64,000 nucleotides of DNA from Paramacrobiotus metropolitanus (GCF_019649055.1 NW_026570456.1:44157-108156), one strand, 5' to 3'. Counted from the first letter of the stretch, positions 37,781 through 50,705 are shown. Numbers and translations are program-made. Notes: generated by a model not told the origin, from the letters alone.

Positions 37781-40700
37781 ATGGCAGGTCTCAGTTTGCG
37801 ACTGACGAAAGGCTTGGTTCTTGGTGGTATGTTTCTAATAACATCTATTTTCTGCCTTCTTCCTGCCTGGCTGATTTCTAGGTAAGTTGTTGTTGTTGTT
37901 CGTTTTGCATTTAGTAAATCGAGTTGCAAAGAAATAGGATCTGCTAAAGCCTGCATGCAAGATTTCTAATTCTGCGGAAGTTATGCAATCACTGATGAGT
38001 TACGACGGTAGCGTCACACTGTGTTTCAGTTTTCTTATCTTCTGTAATTTTATGCTGTTTTTGCGTTTAAAATCTGAAGTAAGACATTCTCATTTGCTCC
38101 CCGACAATTGCATTTTCATTGGTTTCAGTGTTCGAAGTCATCATTTGGAGAGCGGCCCGCATTCCCGTCTGTTTCGCTACGGCATAAGCTTCCTCAACTG
38201 TTTCGCCTGTGGTGTTTTCCTGGGCACTTTGTTTCTGGATTTGCAGCCGGATGTGATCGATGCCTTCAAAGAGCACCTTCCAAAAGTGGGCATCCACACT
38301 GAGTATCCGCTGGCACAGTTTTGTATTGTGTTCGGTTTATTGCTGGTGATGATGGTGGAGCGTATTGTGGTCTCGTGCAAAACAGAGGATGTGCACATCT
38401 TTCACGGGCATGATCATGGCCCCGGGCGCGGACGAGCGGATGCGGAAAGACAGGAGGCACGAGAAAGAGGCCGTCTCAGGCATCGAACCGTCAGCGAATC
38501 GGAGTTGTTGAGGGAGCAAATTAATCAGCGATATGCCTTGCCAAATCCCTATCATCCTCCTGCACACCAGGTACAGCACATAGATCATCCTGTTTTATTG
38601 GTGTTTTACGGTTTTAACAGGGGAGGCCACACAAAATTAAGCTATCAGATTCTAGTTTGAATTGTGGTTTTCCTCTGCTGGTGTCTTGGTTTTTGATTTT
38701 TGTAGTTGTTACTGGTTAGCTTTTCTTTGCGTGCTGTGCTTTCTAATTTTCGACTCGTACACATATTATATCGTATAATTGCAAAGTGATTGAATAAATT
38801 ATGGTATGCCTGTCTATCGTATTTTCTGCATTCCCAGGAACCACCGAGCAATGACGACCGCGGTGATTTCCGTACACGACGCTCATCGGAAATCTCTCTG
38901 CCGGACGCAGTTGATAATGAGCCAGAAATTTTATCCTCGGTTGCGTCATCGCGGTCCTCGTCGCCGACACGCGAAGGTGGTCACGGGCATTCGCAGGGAT
39001 CCGTTGAACCGGCGCTGCGGCTGGTTAAATCCAAGTCCCATCAGACGACACACACTGCGCGTTCCTTTATTCTGCTGGTTGCTCTTAGTCTACATTCTGT
39101 CTTCGAAGGATTAGCGGTCGGATTGCAAGGATCGCGGCAAAAGGTGGTGGAAATATTCGGAGCGTTGTTGATACATAAATGCGTGGTGGCCTTCTCCGTC
39201 GGGATGAATCTAATGCAGAGTCGGATGGCGTTTCGGAATGTTATCATGTTGGCGCTGGTGTTTTCTGCTGCCTCACCATTAGGTAAGCTTTACATTTATC
39301 TAATTTTAATAATGCAGTAGTGTTATACTTTTAATTTAGCTTTAAGAATGTAGTGTTAATTAGTACAGTATCATAATTTTTTCGACAAGCAGTAAGGCTG
39401 AAATTGTTGCGTTCGAATTTAACTTTATTAGCAAACCAGGCAATACTAATAATTTAAGCAAACAAATAGACATGAAAACATTGGTCCAGTAGAGAAAATT
39501 TCATGCTAGAATGTTACTGAAGAGCAGTCAGCGCTTTGTTCGGAAGATGCTAGGCATGGAAAGGAGAAGCCGTAGTGTTCTTGTAATGCCCACATTGTCG
39601 AGCGTAGAGCTCCTTCGGTCCATCCGACAAACGCAGGCATATATGCTTCTCCGATCATGACGATGGTTTTGTTGCCTGCTGGATGTAACGCCCATTTCCT
39701 GATATCATCGTTCAAAAATTTCGTTGCGGCGGTTAGAGCGTGCCATGCTTGCTCATGAATCGTACCTAAAGTAGGCTTCGTTTACGGTTTACTCGAACAA
39801 CCGTTCTTAAAAATTTTTTGACACTTACCTATGACTGTTCGCGGGAGCGGTACAACTATATCCGTGAACACCCTTTGCATTCCCCTTTGAAGTTCATGTT
39901 TGAGCATTTGAACATTTCCGCTGTGGATTATCGTCCTCCAAGTTGCAATACACACGCCGTCGTCATACACTGCACGGGTGACATTCGTGTCACGGATGTA
40001 GTCGTACGTTGGCGTTTCTACCAGATTGAAGCATTCTCCGTGGGCGATGATTCTCTGCAGAATAGCTCCCTGGGAGAATTTCGATCGCTCCCAAAAACGC
40101 TCATCCCACCAGGCGTCGATTGTCGCGCATGCTTCCGTTGTAATACTTTTGAATTCTGGTGCTTGTTTGATTTGCTCTGCGATGTTGCCGGAAATGTTGC
40201 GAAATGCAAACGGAGGGATGCTGTTAATGATTTTCTCCGCTAGAACTGTGCGTTTTGTTGTATGAATGAGGAATTTTCCTTCGGATTCGTCGATACTCTG
40301 AATGCTTTCGTTCATGAAAACCCGTGCTCCGTTAGATTTTGCCATGGCGATCATTGTCTTCGGGTAAATCGACATGCCGCCCACGGCATAACGTTTTCGC
40401 CGTTGGAGACTGGACATGTTGGGCTTATCAACGTTGGCCATATATTCCAGGAAATTCGTGATGTGCCCGCCCGGCGCGAAGAAACTCTGCCATGGAACGG
40501 CTTCGTTGAGAAAAGCAAACCCTTCTGTGCCCAAAATGCCACGAAGGAATGTACTAATGTCGGCATAGTTCTGCAGAGCTTCGTTCTTCGTTGCATAAAG
40601 TTTTAGTACAAAATCCCACATTCCCTTGTCCGTGTCGGTATGGTTCCAGCCGTCGCAATCCACTCCGTGGAAAATTTCCTTGCACATTAATCTGGTATTG

Positions 40701-42452
40701 GAGAAAGTGCTGTTGGCCAGGTAATAGCGTCCACGAGCTTTTTGCAGGATATTTTCATTGTCGGCGGACTGGATTTCTATGCCCAGTTCGTCTGCTAGAC
40801 GGAGCATGTTGTACTGATTGTCGAGCATCGTCAATGGGCCTAGTCCGTATACCGGCTGGCCAGGGCGCTCGGACACATCGTGCATGCGACCCCCGATGCG
40901 GGACAGCTGGTCGAAAATGCAGATTTGGTTTTGTACTGCGGTGACAGCTTATAAGCAGCATAGGCGCCGGAAAAAGCTATTGCCTGAGACAGCAACGCGG
41001 CATTCTATGCTTTTGCTGTCGATAGTCTCCGGAATGATGGCTGGCTCTTGGTAGGCATCGCCTAGAATGACTTCCGGTTCCTGAGCTAGTGCGAGCTTCA
41101 CCGTCACTATGATTGCTGCTCGTATGCTGAGGAGCATGGTGGCGGCCATTGCCGTTGAATTACTAGTGTACAAAGTCGATATGCCGGTGACAACAATCTG
41201 TTTTTGCCGTGCGTTACGTTCCGTTTTGTCAGATCTCTCGACGGAAGTGTATCGTGTACATCCTTTGGTACAATAGGGGATATTCCGAAAGCCTGGGGAA
41301 AGAAACGGCTTGCCTTAAAATAATTAATGAGAGCGTTTTTTAGTGTTTGCTAGCACTATTCTGAAGTATTGTTGCTAGTGTAGATCGATATTACTATCTA
41401 GAGAATGTGTTTTGTTGTTTTACGCATTTTGATGTTTCAGTCTTGTTCGTATGTTCAAATTGTACAAACCAGCAGGACGTTAATAGTTTGGTAAAAATGT
41501 CTACAGAAAGATTTGTAAATAATTACTGTTTACCAGTTTTGACAAGAATTATTTATTATATTTTTCTGTTAGTAAATTGTGATTTGTGGCATATTATCTA
41601 TCGTTAAATTGTTGTAAATTAATATTTTTGGCATCAGCTCGGAGCTACTTCATCGTAGTTGTGAAGCTGTTTTTTATTAACAACTCGTGAAAGCTTACCT
41701 GCGGCTTTATAGTGTTTTACATCCAAAAAGTTAGTTTGCTTCAGATAGCAGGAGAACTGGTATAAGGAAAATACTACACTGCACCATGAAATGTCTAGAC
41801 TCAGAGTTAATACATAATACATAATACATTTTGAACTTTCTTACCTCGAGCCGGAGTCGATAAAATCCAAGTTCATGTAGATAGCATGATGAAAATAGAG
41901 ATTGTAAAAGTGGAAGCAAATTGGTAAAATAGATCGCTGCTGTTGCCTCGAATTTAAAATGCCGGACAGAGACTGCAACCGATATGCGAGTGAGAACCGT
42001 GGTGTGTTATGTGTAACTCGGATCTGTAAAAAGTAAAAATTTCTCGAAGTGTTTCGCCGTAAAACCTGAAGGCTTTGACGGTTTCGTACTTATCCACTTA
42101 CTGCCGGCTTTTTCAAAATGAAGCATATTTAACGCTTTATTTGCTGAAATGTGTGCGTGTAGAACTATAAGTACACTTATTGTGTCTGATAAAGCTGTAT
42201 ACCGGTATTGCAGGAATTGGGATTGCGATGGGTATGGAGAATTTCAACCAGGATGGTGCAGCCGGCATAATCAGTGCGGTACTGCAAGCGATGGCCTGTG
42301 GTACATTTTTGTTCATTACATTTCTGGAGGTTTTGCCGCATGAAATGCTGAAGAATTCTCAAGACGAAGCCGGTGGTGTGATGTTACTGAAGATTCTTTG
42401 CATGGTTATCGGATTCTCCGTTATGGCTGGATTGATGTTTATGGATGCCTGA
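37781..42452 (+). CDS. ZIP (SLC39A1/3-like) zinc transporter
   Basis: Four exons, 37781-37881, 38129-38570, 38838-39282 and 42214-42452, sum to 408 residues in consistent phase. Eight hydrophobic segments are visible. TM2 (FACGVFLGTLFLDLQPD) and TM3 are followed by a cytosolic loop with a His-rich HGHDHG stretch. TM4 carries the ZIP signature HSVFEGLAVG and TM5 LLIHK, which form the transport-site His/Glu residues. TM7-8 contain GTFLFITFLEVLPHE. ZIP proteins import zinc and related metals into the cytosol. The loop is Arg/Ser-rich and longer than in human ZIP1. The third intron (39283-42213) contains an antisense gene. AATAAA at 42957 is a likely polyadenylation signal. Confidence 0.95.
39506..41149 (-). 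CDS. Secreted flavin amine-oxidase-like protein, nested in ZIP intron; frame interrupted
   Basis: Two exons, 41149-39829 and 39765-39506, about 526 residues. After a signal peptide (MLLSIRAAIIVTVKLALA) comes an FAD-binding Rossmann start, then RIGGRM, the GGRM flavin motif. The C-terminus has GEAYMPAFVGWTEGAL, which matches the C-terminal FAD-contact segment of monoamine/amino-acid oxidases. As given, the frame hits TAA at 40949-40951. A 50-base stretch (40924-40975) is out of frame between an A5 run and a T3 run. Read in the shifted frame it supplies GAYAAYKLS, the expected Rossmann helix, and the original frame then resumes. This points to two compensating homopolymer errors, or a real +1/-1 lesion. 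Substrate unknown. Confidence 0.75.
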
Positions 42453-43758
42453 TAACCGGAAGCTTTACAGTTTTTGGCTTATAGTAAGCTGTTAATGACT
42501 AGATTTGTATGTAGTTAGGCTTTTTAAGCCAGCGGTGTTTTTAAGTGATCGTCCAGGTGGTTTTTATTTCCTTCTCAGTCTGCCAAATGGATTGTTAGCC
42601 GTATTAACTCTTTACAGTGACATGACCTGTTGTTTTGTGAATCTTTTAGACGTTATACTCGATAAATTTTTCTCGTTATCCTCCATTTTGCAAACTTTGT
42701 TGTATAAAATCCCTGTTTTTGATTTTTTCATTGGTAGTGGTTTCTGAATGTCTTTCATGTTATTGTATTCCTTCTGATTTTTACGGAGATGATTACTGAT
42801 TATGTTGTAAGATGTGATCAAGGACGTTGCGGGCTGTGGTGGTTTTTGTACCGCATGAAAAATCTAAATGAAAGATGGCGCAAAGTATGGTTTGAAGTAT
42901 AGTACAGCATGTACACGTACATACATACCTTCGTGTGAGGGCTGATGAATACTAGTAATAAAATTATTTCAGTGTGAGTTTGTATGCGTACTTTGCACTT
43001 TATGTTGAAGAAACTGAACTTTGAATTGCAGCGGCATTAATTAATTGTGTTTGTAATCGGCGTGCCGTCTTTAATGCCCTCACATTTGCCTAACAATGGA
43101 ACCGATAAAAACTATTCGAAAATATGGTTCGTACTGGAAAACTGCTGTTCGCGATGGGGGCATTCTAAATATTTACCGGTAGAAGTAGTGATATTTTGAT
43201 GGGTGACAATTAGTAGTAATTTCTAACCCGTCACTTGCGTTTTGTGACTCAACACACTTTGACTACAATATTATAATTATGACGACGCGCTCGGCGCCAA
43301 TTAATGTACAGTACTTGTATTTGCCATTTAGCAAATACCCTTAATCTTATCATTAAAAAAATTATAAGCGGGACCTGTTCAGGTGTTAATCAAATCAAGA
43401 AGTGCTCTTATAATCTTGTTTTAATCCAGCAGCTGTGAGGCTGTGAAGTAGGAGGGGTTAGAATTAAACCAAAACAAACGCGGTGCCTTATGACGCATTC
43501 GACATACCGTTGTTCACATTTTCGATGACTCATTGCAAACGCAGCGTGCACGCTGCATAGCAAGTTTCAAGATGTAAAGTTCAACGCAAATGGCAAAGTG
43601 CTACTTGGAAGATAAGCAGTTTCTGATTTTCTTGTTTCATTTAAGACTGAAAGGATTTATGGTGTGCTACGGTGTTACCAACACTAATAGCGAAGTAACC
43701 CGTAACGGCTTACAAGAGCAGAGTGTTTCCTTGTAATCATCAGTGTTTTCGTGTAAGA
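42453..43758. other. Intergenic between ZIP and PISD
   Basis: Holds the ZIP 3' UTR and polyadenylation signal (42957) and the PISD 5' region. No other gene is seen. Confidence 0.5.
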
Positions 43759-46149
43759 ATGAAAGTCACAAAGTTGTTCTCGCGTGTGTCGAGAACATCT
43801 CAATCCGCGTACGATGGACCAGCGCGTCGTCTATTCTGGCGACCATCACGCTGGTTTCCAACCCGTTCATTTGCCAATACATCCCTGGCCAGCAAATTCA
43901 ACACTCGTTTCCTGTATCGATTCCAGCGACGGAACCTGATCGAATACACGGACAAACAAAGTGCGACGATTCCTTTTCCATCATCTTGACGTGGGATTAA
44001 TTTGGGATTGGTTTTGCAGATTTCGGCAGTTCTTCCCGATGGTATAGAAAGTCCAATCTGTCGAAATGGACGAAGAACTCCTTGAGATGGACTCCGATTC
44101 CCATTGTGGTGGGGGTGATTTGGCTGGTTTATCGTCAGCTTCTGACGGCAAATCGAAGGAATGCTAGCGAAGACGCAAAAAACGACACTGGCGCGGATGT
44201 GCATGATGTTGGGAAATATTCGCGACGCGCACTACCATGGCAAGTTCCTACTGTGGTAAGTCGATCGAATTACTTATTATGTTAGGTCCTACAACTGATA
44301 TTTTTCAATAAATGCGTTAAATAAATGACGTTTAAAAAAAACAGTGCAACTGCAATACTTGTTCAGTCGCTCTGCGCGAAACCTTATTTTGCATAATTTT
44401 GTGTTTAAAATTGTGATACGTTGTGTGTCACGTTTTAAATTATTTAGTAATTGTAGTACTAAATAATTTAAATACGGTGCTTATTCCTGAGTAGATAAAG
44501 TTCCTTGCATTTCATCTGTTTTTATCAGTTTTTAATACCGTAGTGAGAATAGATTACTGATTTACATTTTACGCGAAGGAAAGAATTTGTATCATTTCTT
44601 TGCAACTACTAAAGTTGTCAGCGGATATTATTTATAAATACTATCAAGGGATTTGCATTGGGATCTTTTTCCCAGTTCGCAGTATATGCATGTTAAGTGG
44701 GTTGTGTTTGTAGTTTTACGTGTATCAGTTCCTGCCTCTCCGTGCCTTGTCGCGCACGTGGGGCTGGGTGAACGATCTCTATTTACCTCCGTGGCTGCGC
44801 CGTCCCCTTCTCTCCTCCTATGTGTGGCTGTTCGGGGTGGATCTCTCGGAGGCGGCCATCCAGGATTTGAAGTGGTACAAGAATCTTGGCGAATTCTTCC
44901 GCCGACATCTGCGCCCAGGCGTGCGACCGGTGGCCGACAAGAGTTGTGTGGTAAGCGCGATCAGTATCACGTTTTGTGGTTGTGCTACATTGCTAAATAA
45001 TGTATCATTGTGTTAGGTGAGTCCATCGGATGGCACCGTTCTCCATGTCGGCCGTGTGGAAGACGATTGTGTCGAGCAGGTCAAAGGCATGACCTACAGT
45101 CTGGCGGCGTTTTTAGGCCCCAAAAATTGGTTCACCTACACCGCCGATGATGAACCAGTTGTTGAAGAGGTATGAACGTTTTCCGTGGGAAATCTGTGAT
45201 TTTGCTATTTCTCTCGCGTGTTTTGAGGATGTGAAAAAACCGTACAGACATCGCGTTAGATAGTTTCACACATCGTTGATGTTGTTCTCGTAGAACGAAG
45301 CTCCAGAGCCGTCCAAGACATACCGGAAGAGTTTGTGCTTGCGGAATAAGGGCACTGATTTGTATCATTGTGTGATTTACTTGGCGCCTGGTGATTACCA
45401 TCGGTTTCATTCCCCGGCGGACTGGCAGGTCATCTCCCGACGGCATTTTCCAGGTGAGCTTGTCTGATCTTACCGGTGGCGCAGATGCTTCGATATTGGT
45501 GTTTGGCAGTGCTGTATGGTGGCATGTATATTGTACTACTACCGTTTTATCGAAGTTCTGCGGTTTTTTTAGATTGAGAATACATTTCCACTGTATTAAT
45601 GGTTAGATGATAATTTTTTTATTCTGTTGTAGGTCATCTGTTTAGTGTGTCTCCTTCTATAACAAAACGGATCGAGGGCCTGTTCAACTATAACGAGCGG
45701 GTGGTTTACTATGGAAACTGGTTGCATGGTTTCTTCTCCATGACCGCCGTCGGTGCTACCAATGTCGGATCCATCCGTGTTTATTTTGACGAGGTTGGTT
45801 GCATGTTTTGTACGGTTATTCGCTTGTTTGGTTACTAGGTTTGATTTTATCGTTTGTATTTCAGAGGCTGAAAACAAATAATCGGCGTTATAAACGCGGA
45901 GCATATCAGGATTGGAATTTCTCCCAGCACATGGCCTCTTCGGCGGATGTCAGGGCGGTCGATCTGGTTAAAGGCGCGGAGTTTGGAGAATTCAATTTGG
46001 GATCGACGATTGTGCTGTTGTTTGAGGCGCCCAAGAATTTTGAGTTTACGGTGGATGTCGGTGATAAAGTGTTCTATGGTCGACCACTGGGCTGCTTAAT
46101 GGATGGCGAGAATCCCGTTGATACAGTGCCGGCGTGTCGTCCAGCTTAA
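43759..46149 (+). CDS. PISD: Phosphatidylserine decarboxylase proenzyme (mitochondrial)
   Basis: Seven exons, 43759-43960, 44020-44255, 44729-44950, 45017-45169, 45294-45453, 45633-45793 and 45865-46149, give 472 residues with every phase agreeing. The N-terminus is Arg/Ser/Phe-rich, like a mitochondrial presequence, with a membrane segment near residues 87-100 ([15 protein letters not shown]). Family blocks follow: [21 protein letters not shown] and GDYHRFHSP. The LGST motif ([12 protein letters not shown]) is the self-cleavage site whose serine becomes the pyruvoyl cofactor. It makes phosphatidylethanolamine at the inner membrane. An in-frame ATG also exists at 43723; 43759 gives the better presequence. 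Confidence 0.96.
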
Positions 46150-46883
46150 GCTGTGCCTGGACCATATAAGCTTCCTTTACAGTACGTTTTTCTCCCCTTA
46201 TTGTGATCACGTTGTAAGACTCATCGAACCCGGAAAAGCGAATCACTCTGCTTCCTTCTCATCTTCCTTTCTCAAAAGTGTATTTGTTAAGAAGTCAGCT
46301 TGCATGAAGTAATCGTTCATATTGATGGATTAGGTGTAATTAGGAATATTGTGATTGTGAGCTACATTTGGTCTTTGCAGAATGCAGTGATTGTCTTCGT
46401 TCCGGTTTTCAGATGCATTTTATACTGAATGATGATCGTGCTTTGCATTTTAGTTATATTTTTGATAAGTTGTTAAAAAGCTGCTGAAATATTAAATATG
46501 CATAGTTTTTTCTATCGTTTTTGATTTTTATCTCTCTTAATCGTGTTTATGTAATCTTATGGTTAGTGAAGCGTCGAGAGAGCCGACTGAGCAAGCACAT
46601 AAAACATTGTCAGTACATTGTTAAACGGAAGACAAATCAAATTTTACTACAATTATTTACTTTGACTTTTCGTATGGTGAATTTCATAGAAACTACAAGA
46701 GAAGTCGCATTAACAACCGAGCTAAAAAATTAAATATTATCAAACCATTCAAACTGGTACAAATTTTACGAAGTCGATCCTTGATCTGCAGATTTTGGCG
46801 ACAGATTTTAGGGGGAAAGACGCAATGACTGAGTAAATACTGCAGGATCACAGTTTTCATGAGATTGCCGCGATGCGGTGAAG
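46150..46883. other. Intergenic, tail to tail
   Basis: Between the 3' ends of PISD and the chitinase. No exon is recognised. Confidence 0.5.
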
Positions 46884-47910
46884 TTAGTTGTAACAACCGC
46901 TCTCGATCGGCGTTTCTCCGGGCACAAAGATGTTGAGGATCTTGGTGTACATTGCAAACCGGCGTCTGGCCTTGTGCTGATACGCCCCATCACACTCATA
47001 TCCACCGTTAATCGCCCGGGTGGTCACGCCGAACTTGCCTTCCGCCACACCGGCTTTGTCGTGCACCCGGTTGCCCCAGAACCAAAAGGTCGTATCCCAG
47101 GCAATCTTGTCGTTGGTGGCCACTTGCTCGGGATTCCTGGCCAGTCGATCATCGCCATAAAGTGCAAATGACGCATCACGATAGTTGTAGATATGGCTCA
47201 GCTGGATGTAGCCGCGTCCGTGATAGTTCTTCCCGGGGTAGGCGGGGTCCGTGGAAATGATGGGTGAATACTCTTCTTTGGCTTTCAGACCGTCGGATTC
47301 GTGGAGGATGTTGGCCAGGAACATGGCCAGTTCCCGTTTCGTGGTGACCTTTCCGTTGACGGCGCCTTTGTTGATGTTCTCGTACTGTTCATCCGAGGGA
47401 GCGCCGTAGCCGTTAATTGTTACGGCTTCGCGGAATTCGTCTTTGCTGATTAAATAACCCGAAGCAGGCTGACCACCTGTTGCATACGAAGTAATCATAA
47501 AAAGGCTTTATTAATACAACAGTACGGCTTATTACATAAATGCGACTGAATACTTCTTATTAAGTATACGAAAAATATTAATAACGTACCTCCACTGGGC
47601 GACGGAGCTGGAGGGTTCGGCGGAGGATTGACGGAGCCGCCTCCCGTATAAGGAGGCACCGACACTTTACAGAATCCGAAAACATTTCCACCATTGTCAC
47701 ATTTCAAGCCGCCGCAACACGGAATGTGATCGGCACAGCCTTCGCCTTGCAGCCGACATGCTTCGTTACCAATAACCTGTACAACAATTGAAAGTATTAT
47801 AATCACTGCCGTATCTTCTTTCCCTCAAAATAAAGTAACAGAAAGCAGATCAATGGTTTCCGTACCGAAAGCAGGAGAGCCGCAACTACAGAGGAAAGAA
47901 AGGAATTCAT
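46884..47910 (-). CDS. Secreted GH19 chitinase with knottin-like N-terminal module
   Basis: Three exons, 47910-47866, 47776-47590 and 47476-46884, give 274 residues in consistent phase. Exon 1 is a signal peptide (SSVVAALLLS). Exon 2 encodes a six-cysteine module with spacing CX6CX5CCX4CX9C, like an inhibitor-cystine-knot or small carbohydrate-binding fold, then a Pro/Gly linker. Exon 3 is a GH19 catalytic domain. It shows the catalytic HES segment (LANILHESDGL), the NYHGRGYIQLSHIYNY substrate-cleft motif, FWFWG, and TRAINGGYEC. GH19 enzymes cleave chitin with inversion and are typical of plants and some bacteria. They are much rarer in animals, where GH18 dominates. Introns and a signal peptide show it is a resident eukaryotic gene. 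Confidence 0.9.
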
Positions 47911-49043
47911 TATTGTTTGTCGTCACTCGTAAGTATATATCTTCGCCCCCGCACAATTTTGTACACTAACTATGTATGTACATGTATATCAGAATAACCA
48001 ACAAGTGTGTAACTCAGTGACATAAAGGGTTGAGAAGTGGCAAATGTGTAAAGAAGTTTTATGATTTGACTTCTGAAAGCCGGAGCTTTTTATAGAAGAC
48101 CAAAGCTAAGAAAATCCGATACCAACTGTATTTCTAGAATTTCCTCTGTTTATGACGCAATTAGTGAAGATGTATGTGTCGATAGTTACTAATACACGGA
48201 TTTGTGTCCGCAAGATCGATCAGACCTGCGATGCAGAAGATATGGTGAGGATGCTTTGATAAAGTTTCCGAAATGACCGGATGACGTACCTCGTACGTTA
48301 TATCGTAATTATTATCTTGCTAGGGAATTCCTGAATTGGTTGGAGTGGCGCGAGGAATTTCCTGGTTGAACTTCCGGAACTGGTCACTTCGCCCGTGATG
48401 ATGAGTAGTGCTGCATTGTACAGTACGTGTGTACTGGTACATCGCAGCTACAATTTATTTGTACGGTAGTTCAGATTAAATCGGTTGTTTTGTATCTGCT
48501 TCTTGCTCAGTGTTGACTAATTTGTTTACGTTCTAGCGACGGTTCTACGTTTAATATGCGCAAACCACAGATGTACAGATGTACAATTAATACTGTATTT
48601 GGGACTTTGTATTCCATAAGCATAGTGAATTGGCGCCGCTGTAATCGTTAAAGCCGGCCCGACGCTCCTGGACGTTATATGCCATCAATAATTACCCAAC
48701 AGCCTCAGAGTATGTAGTTTTTTTGTATATTTATGTGTTACCACACATATCAAACACAATCTTCAATCGCGTTACGATGTGGTTGTCGTAATGATTTAAC
48801 TTCAGTCAAAATTTTTCGGACGAAGTATTCGTATGCCGTTGTGTCACAATCAGTTCACATCGCCATTGTAGCAACTTGCAAGGAGTTCTGTAAAATACTA
48901 TAGTTATATGGTTTTACCTACTTAAATCGATGGCCTAATGTACTGAATCATTAAATGTGTGCGCATTGTTACAATTAAAGTTGACTGCAAATAAGTGGCA
49001 GTAGAGTGAATGTATTCCTTTCAAAAATTTCAGTTTCTATAAG
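47911..49043. other. Intergenic, divergent promoters
   Basis: Between the start codons of the chitinase (minus) and the Pro/Tyr-rich gene (plus). A small open stretch at 48169-48243 ends at a GTGAGG donor-like site but no continuation is convincing. Confidence 0.4.
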
Positions 49044-50705
49044 ATGTTTTGTCCCACCACAGGCGAATATCTGGCACTTGTGTTGGTGAGCCCTTATGCT
49101 ACAGTCTTTGCTTTCTGAATTATAATTTTTGAGAATAGTGATCACACGACAGTTAGTTACCAGAGTATTATACAGTACTGGAATTTGTAAATGCAGGAAT
49201 CTAATCCCGAACTGGTTCCGGCTGGTTGCCTTTCCTTATGCACTCATTATATATCTTTCCGTAGATAATTTTGAAAGTCGCATCACCATTAAGTGGTCTT
49301 GTTGAATCGAATTTCTTTCCCTCTGCTAGTGGACTGTACGCTTACATCCCGTATTATTTTGGATCCAGACTTGTTTCCAACCGAATAACCAAGCGTCAGA
49401 TAAATGAATACGGTCTTAGCAGCTTTCGAGCACAAAACAACGCAAGAAATCGGCCCCAGCCACCCTATGAGCTGGAACTTTCGCCATCGACAGTCGCTCA
49501 TGGGCCAGACGGACATTATCAGCCCGAATATGACCTTTTGCAAAATCCGGACTCGTACGTATACGCCGCCATGCAGAACCGGCTCGTCTCGAATGAAAAT
49601 CGACCACCGTCGCAGTGTTGTCCATGTGCTCCAGGAGGATCATCTTATTCCTCTCAAAATCTAGGAACTGCCATGCCGATTGCGTACAGGTGGTGTTTAA
49701 AATAAAGAGACGACAGAATTTGTGCATTTTTTAACGTAATATATATTCATAAGTAATTATGGTGTTCGGGCACTTTCAGTGTACTGTACTCGTATTAAAA
49801 TTAACAAAATATCAAACGCGCGTTTTTATCAGCACGTACACAGAAATTAATTCATTTGTGAATTTCCTTTGTTGCAGCTCGGTGAGCAATCCATCACCAG
49901 ATTTTCGGTTACCGTTGAACCACCCGATACAGAACGATCTAAATATTCTGCGTTATAACATGAATAACATCAGGTGACTATTTCTCACATGCCGATGTTA
50001 TACACCCACAAAAGCGTTTCTGTTACAATATATACACTGAACAGCGTCATTTTAATTATGTATTTGTCCGTGCCGTACATTGCATACCTTGATAGTTTAG
50101 AAAATTTCCCGCTTTTGCAGCAGACCGAATTATGATGAAACCATAAATCGCAACGCGCCGGTGGCACATCCGTCGCGTACGGTTTATCCAGCTCCGCCGT
50201 ATCCAGGCCCACACCACACGCCAGTTCCCGCACCACACTCAACTCCCCAAGCTTCCCAGCCTGTGCTTTACAACCAGCCTTCAGTATTCGAAGCCCGACG
50301 CTACGGACCGATGCACCCATACCGGTAAGTGCAGTGTTTCCCGTCAATTCTAGATCCGCATTAGTCTACAACGATTAGGTCACCCATGTCGCTTGTAACT
50401 GCAGACAACCGTATACTCAAGCGCTAGCAATGCCAAACCGGCAAATTCCTCCGTATTTTGTCCAACAATCGTATTCGAATTTACCGCCTAGCCAGCCACG
50501 GGTGTACGGTGCTCGAAAAAATTATGGGGTATATGGATATGGAATGCAACCGTCATCACATCACACTTCCAACGAGCTACGCTACGCTGACGACGGGGTC
50601 CAGCATTCCCTGTGGTTACCAGTTACCACCGGCAGGAGGTCACTACACAAGTACTGCAGCGTCCAACAGCACTGCATCAGGCTCTACCGCGGCCGCGCTG
50701 ACTAG
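49044..50705 (+). CDS. Secreted Pro/Tyr-rich low-complexity protein, 3' frame uncertain
   Basis: Exons 49044-49085, 49265-49689, 49878-49973, 50124-50324 and 50405-50705 join in phase to about 354 residues. Splicing exons 1 and 2 creates a signal peptide (EYLALVLIILKVASPLSG). The rest is rich in Pro, Tyr, Asn, Gln and Ser, with a CCPC cluster near residue 125. It looks like a structural, cuticle-like or adhesive secreted protein. In the last exon the literal frame ends at 50705, but an overlapping frame stays open to 50904. That frame has a coherent Ser/Thr/Gly-rich composition and begins to fit from about 50570. A one-base indel there would extend the protein by about 65 residues. No family is recognised. 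Confidence 0.6.
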
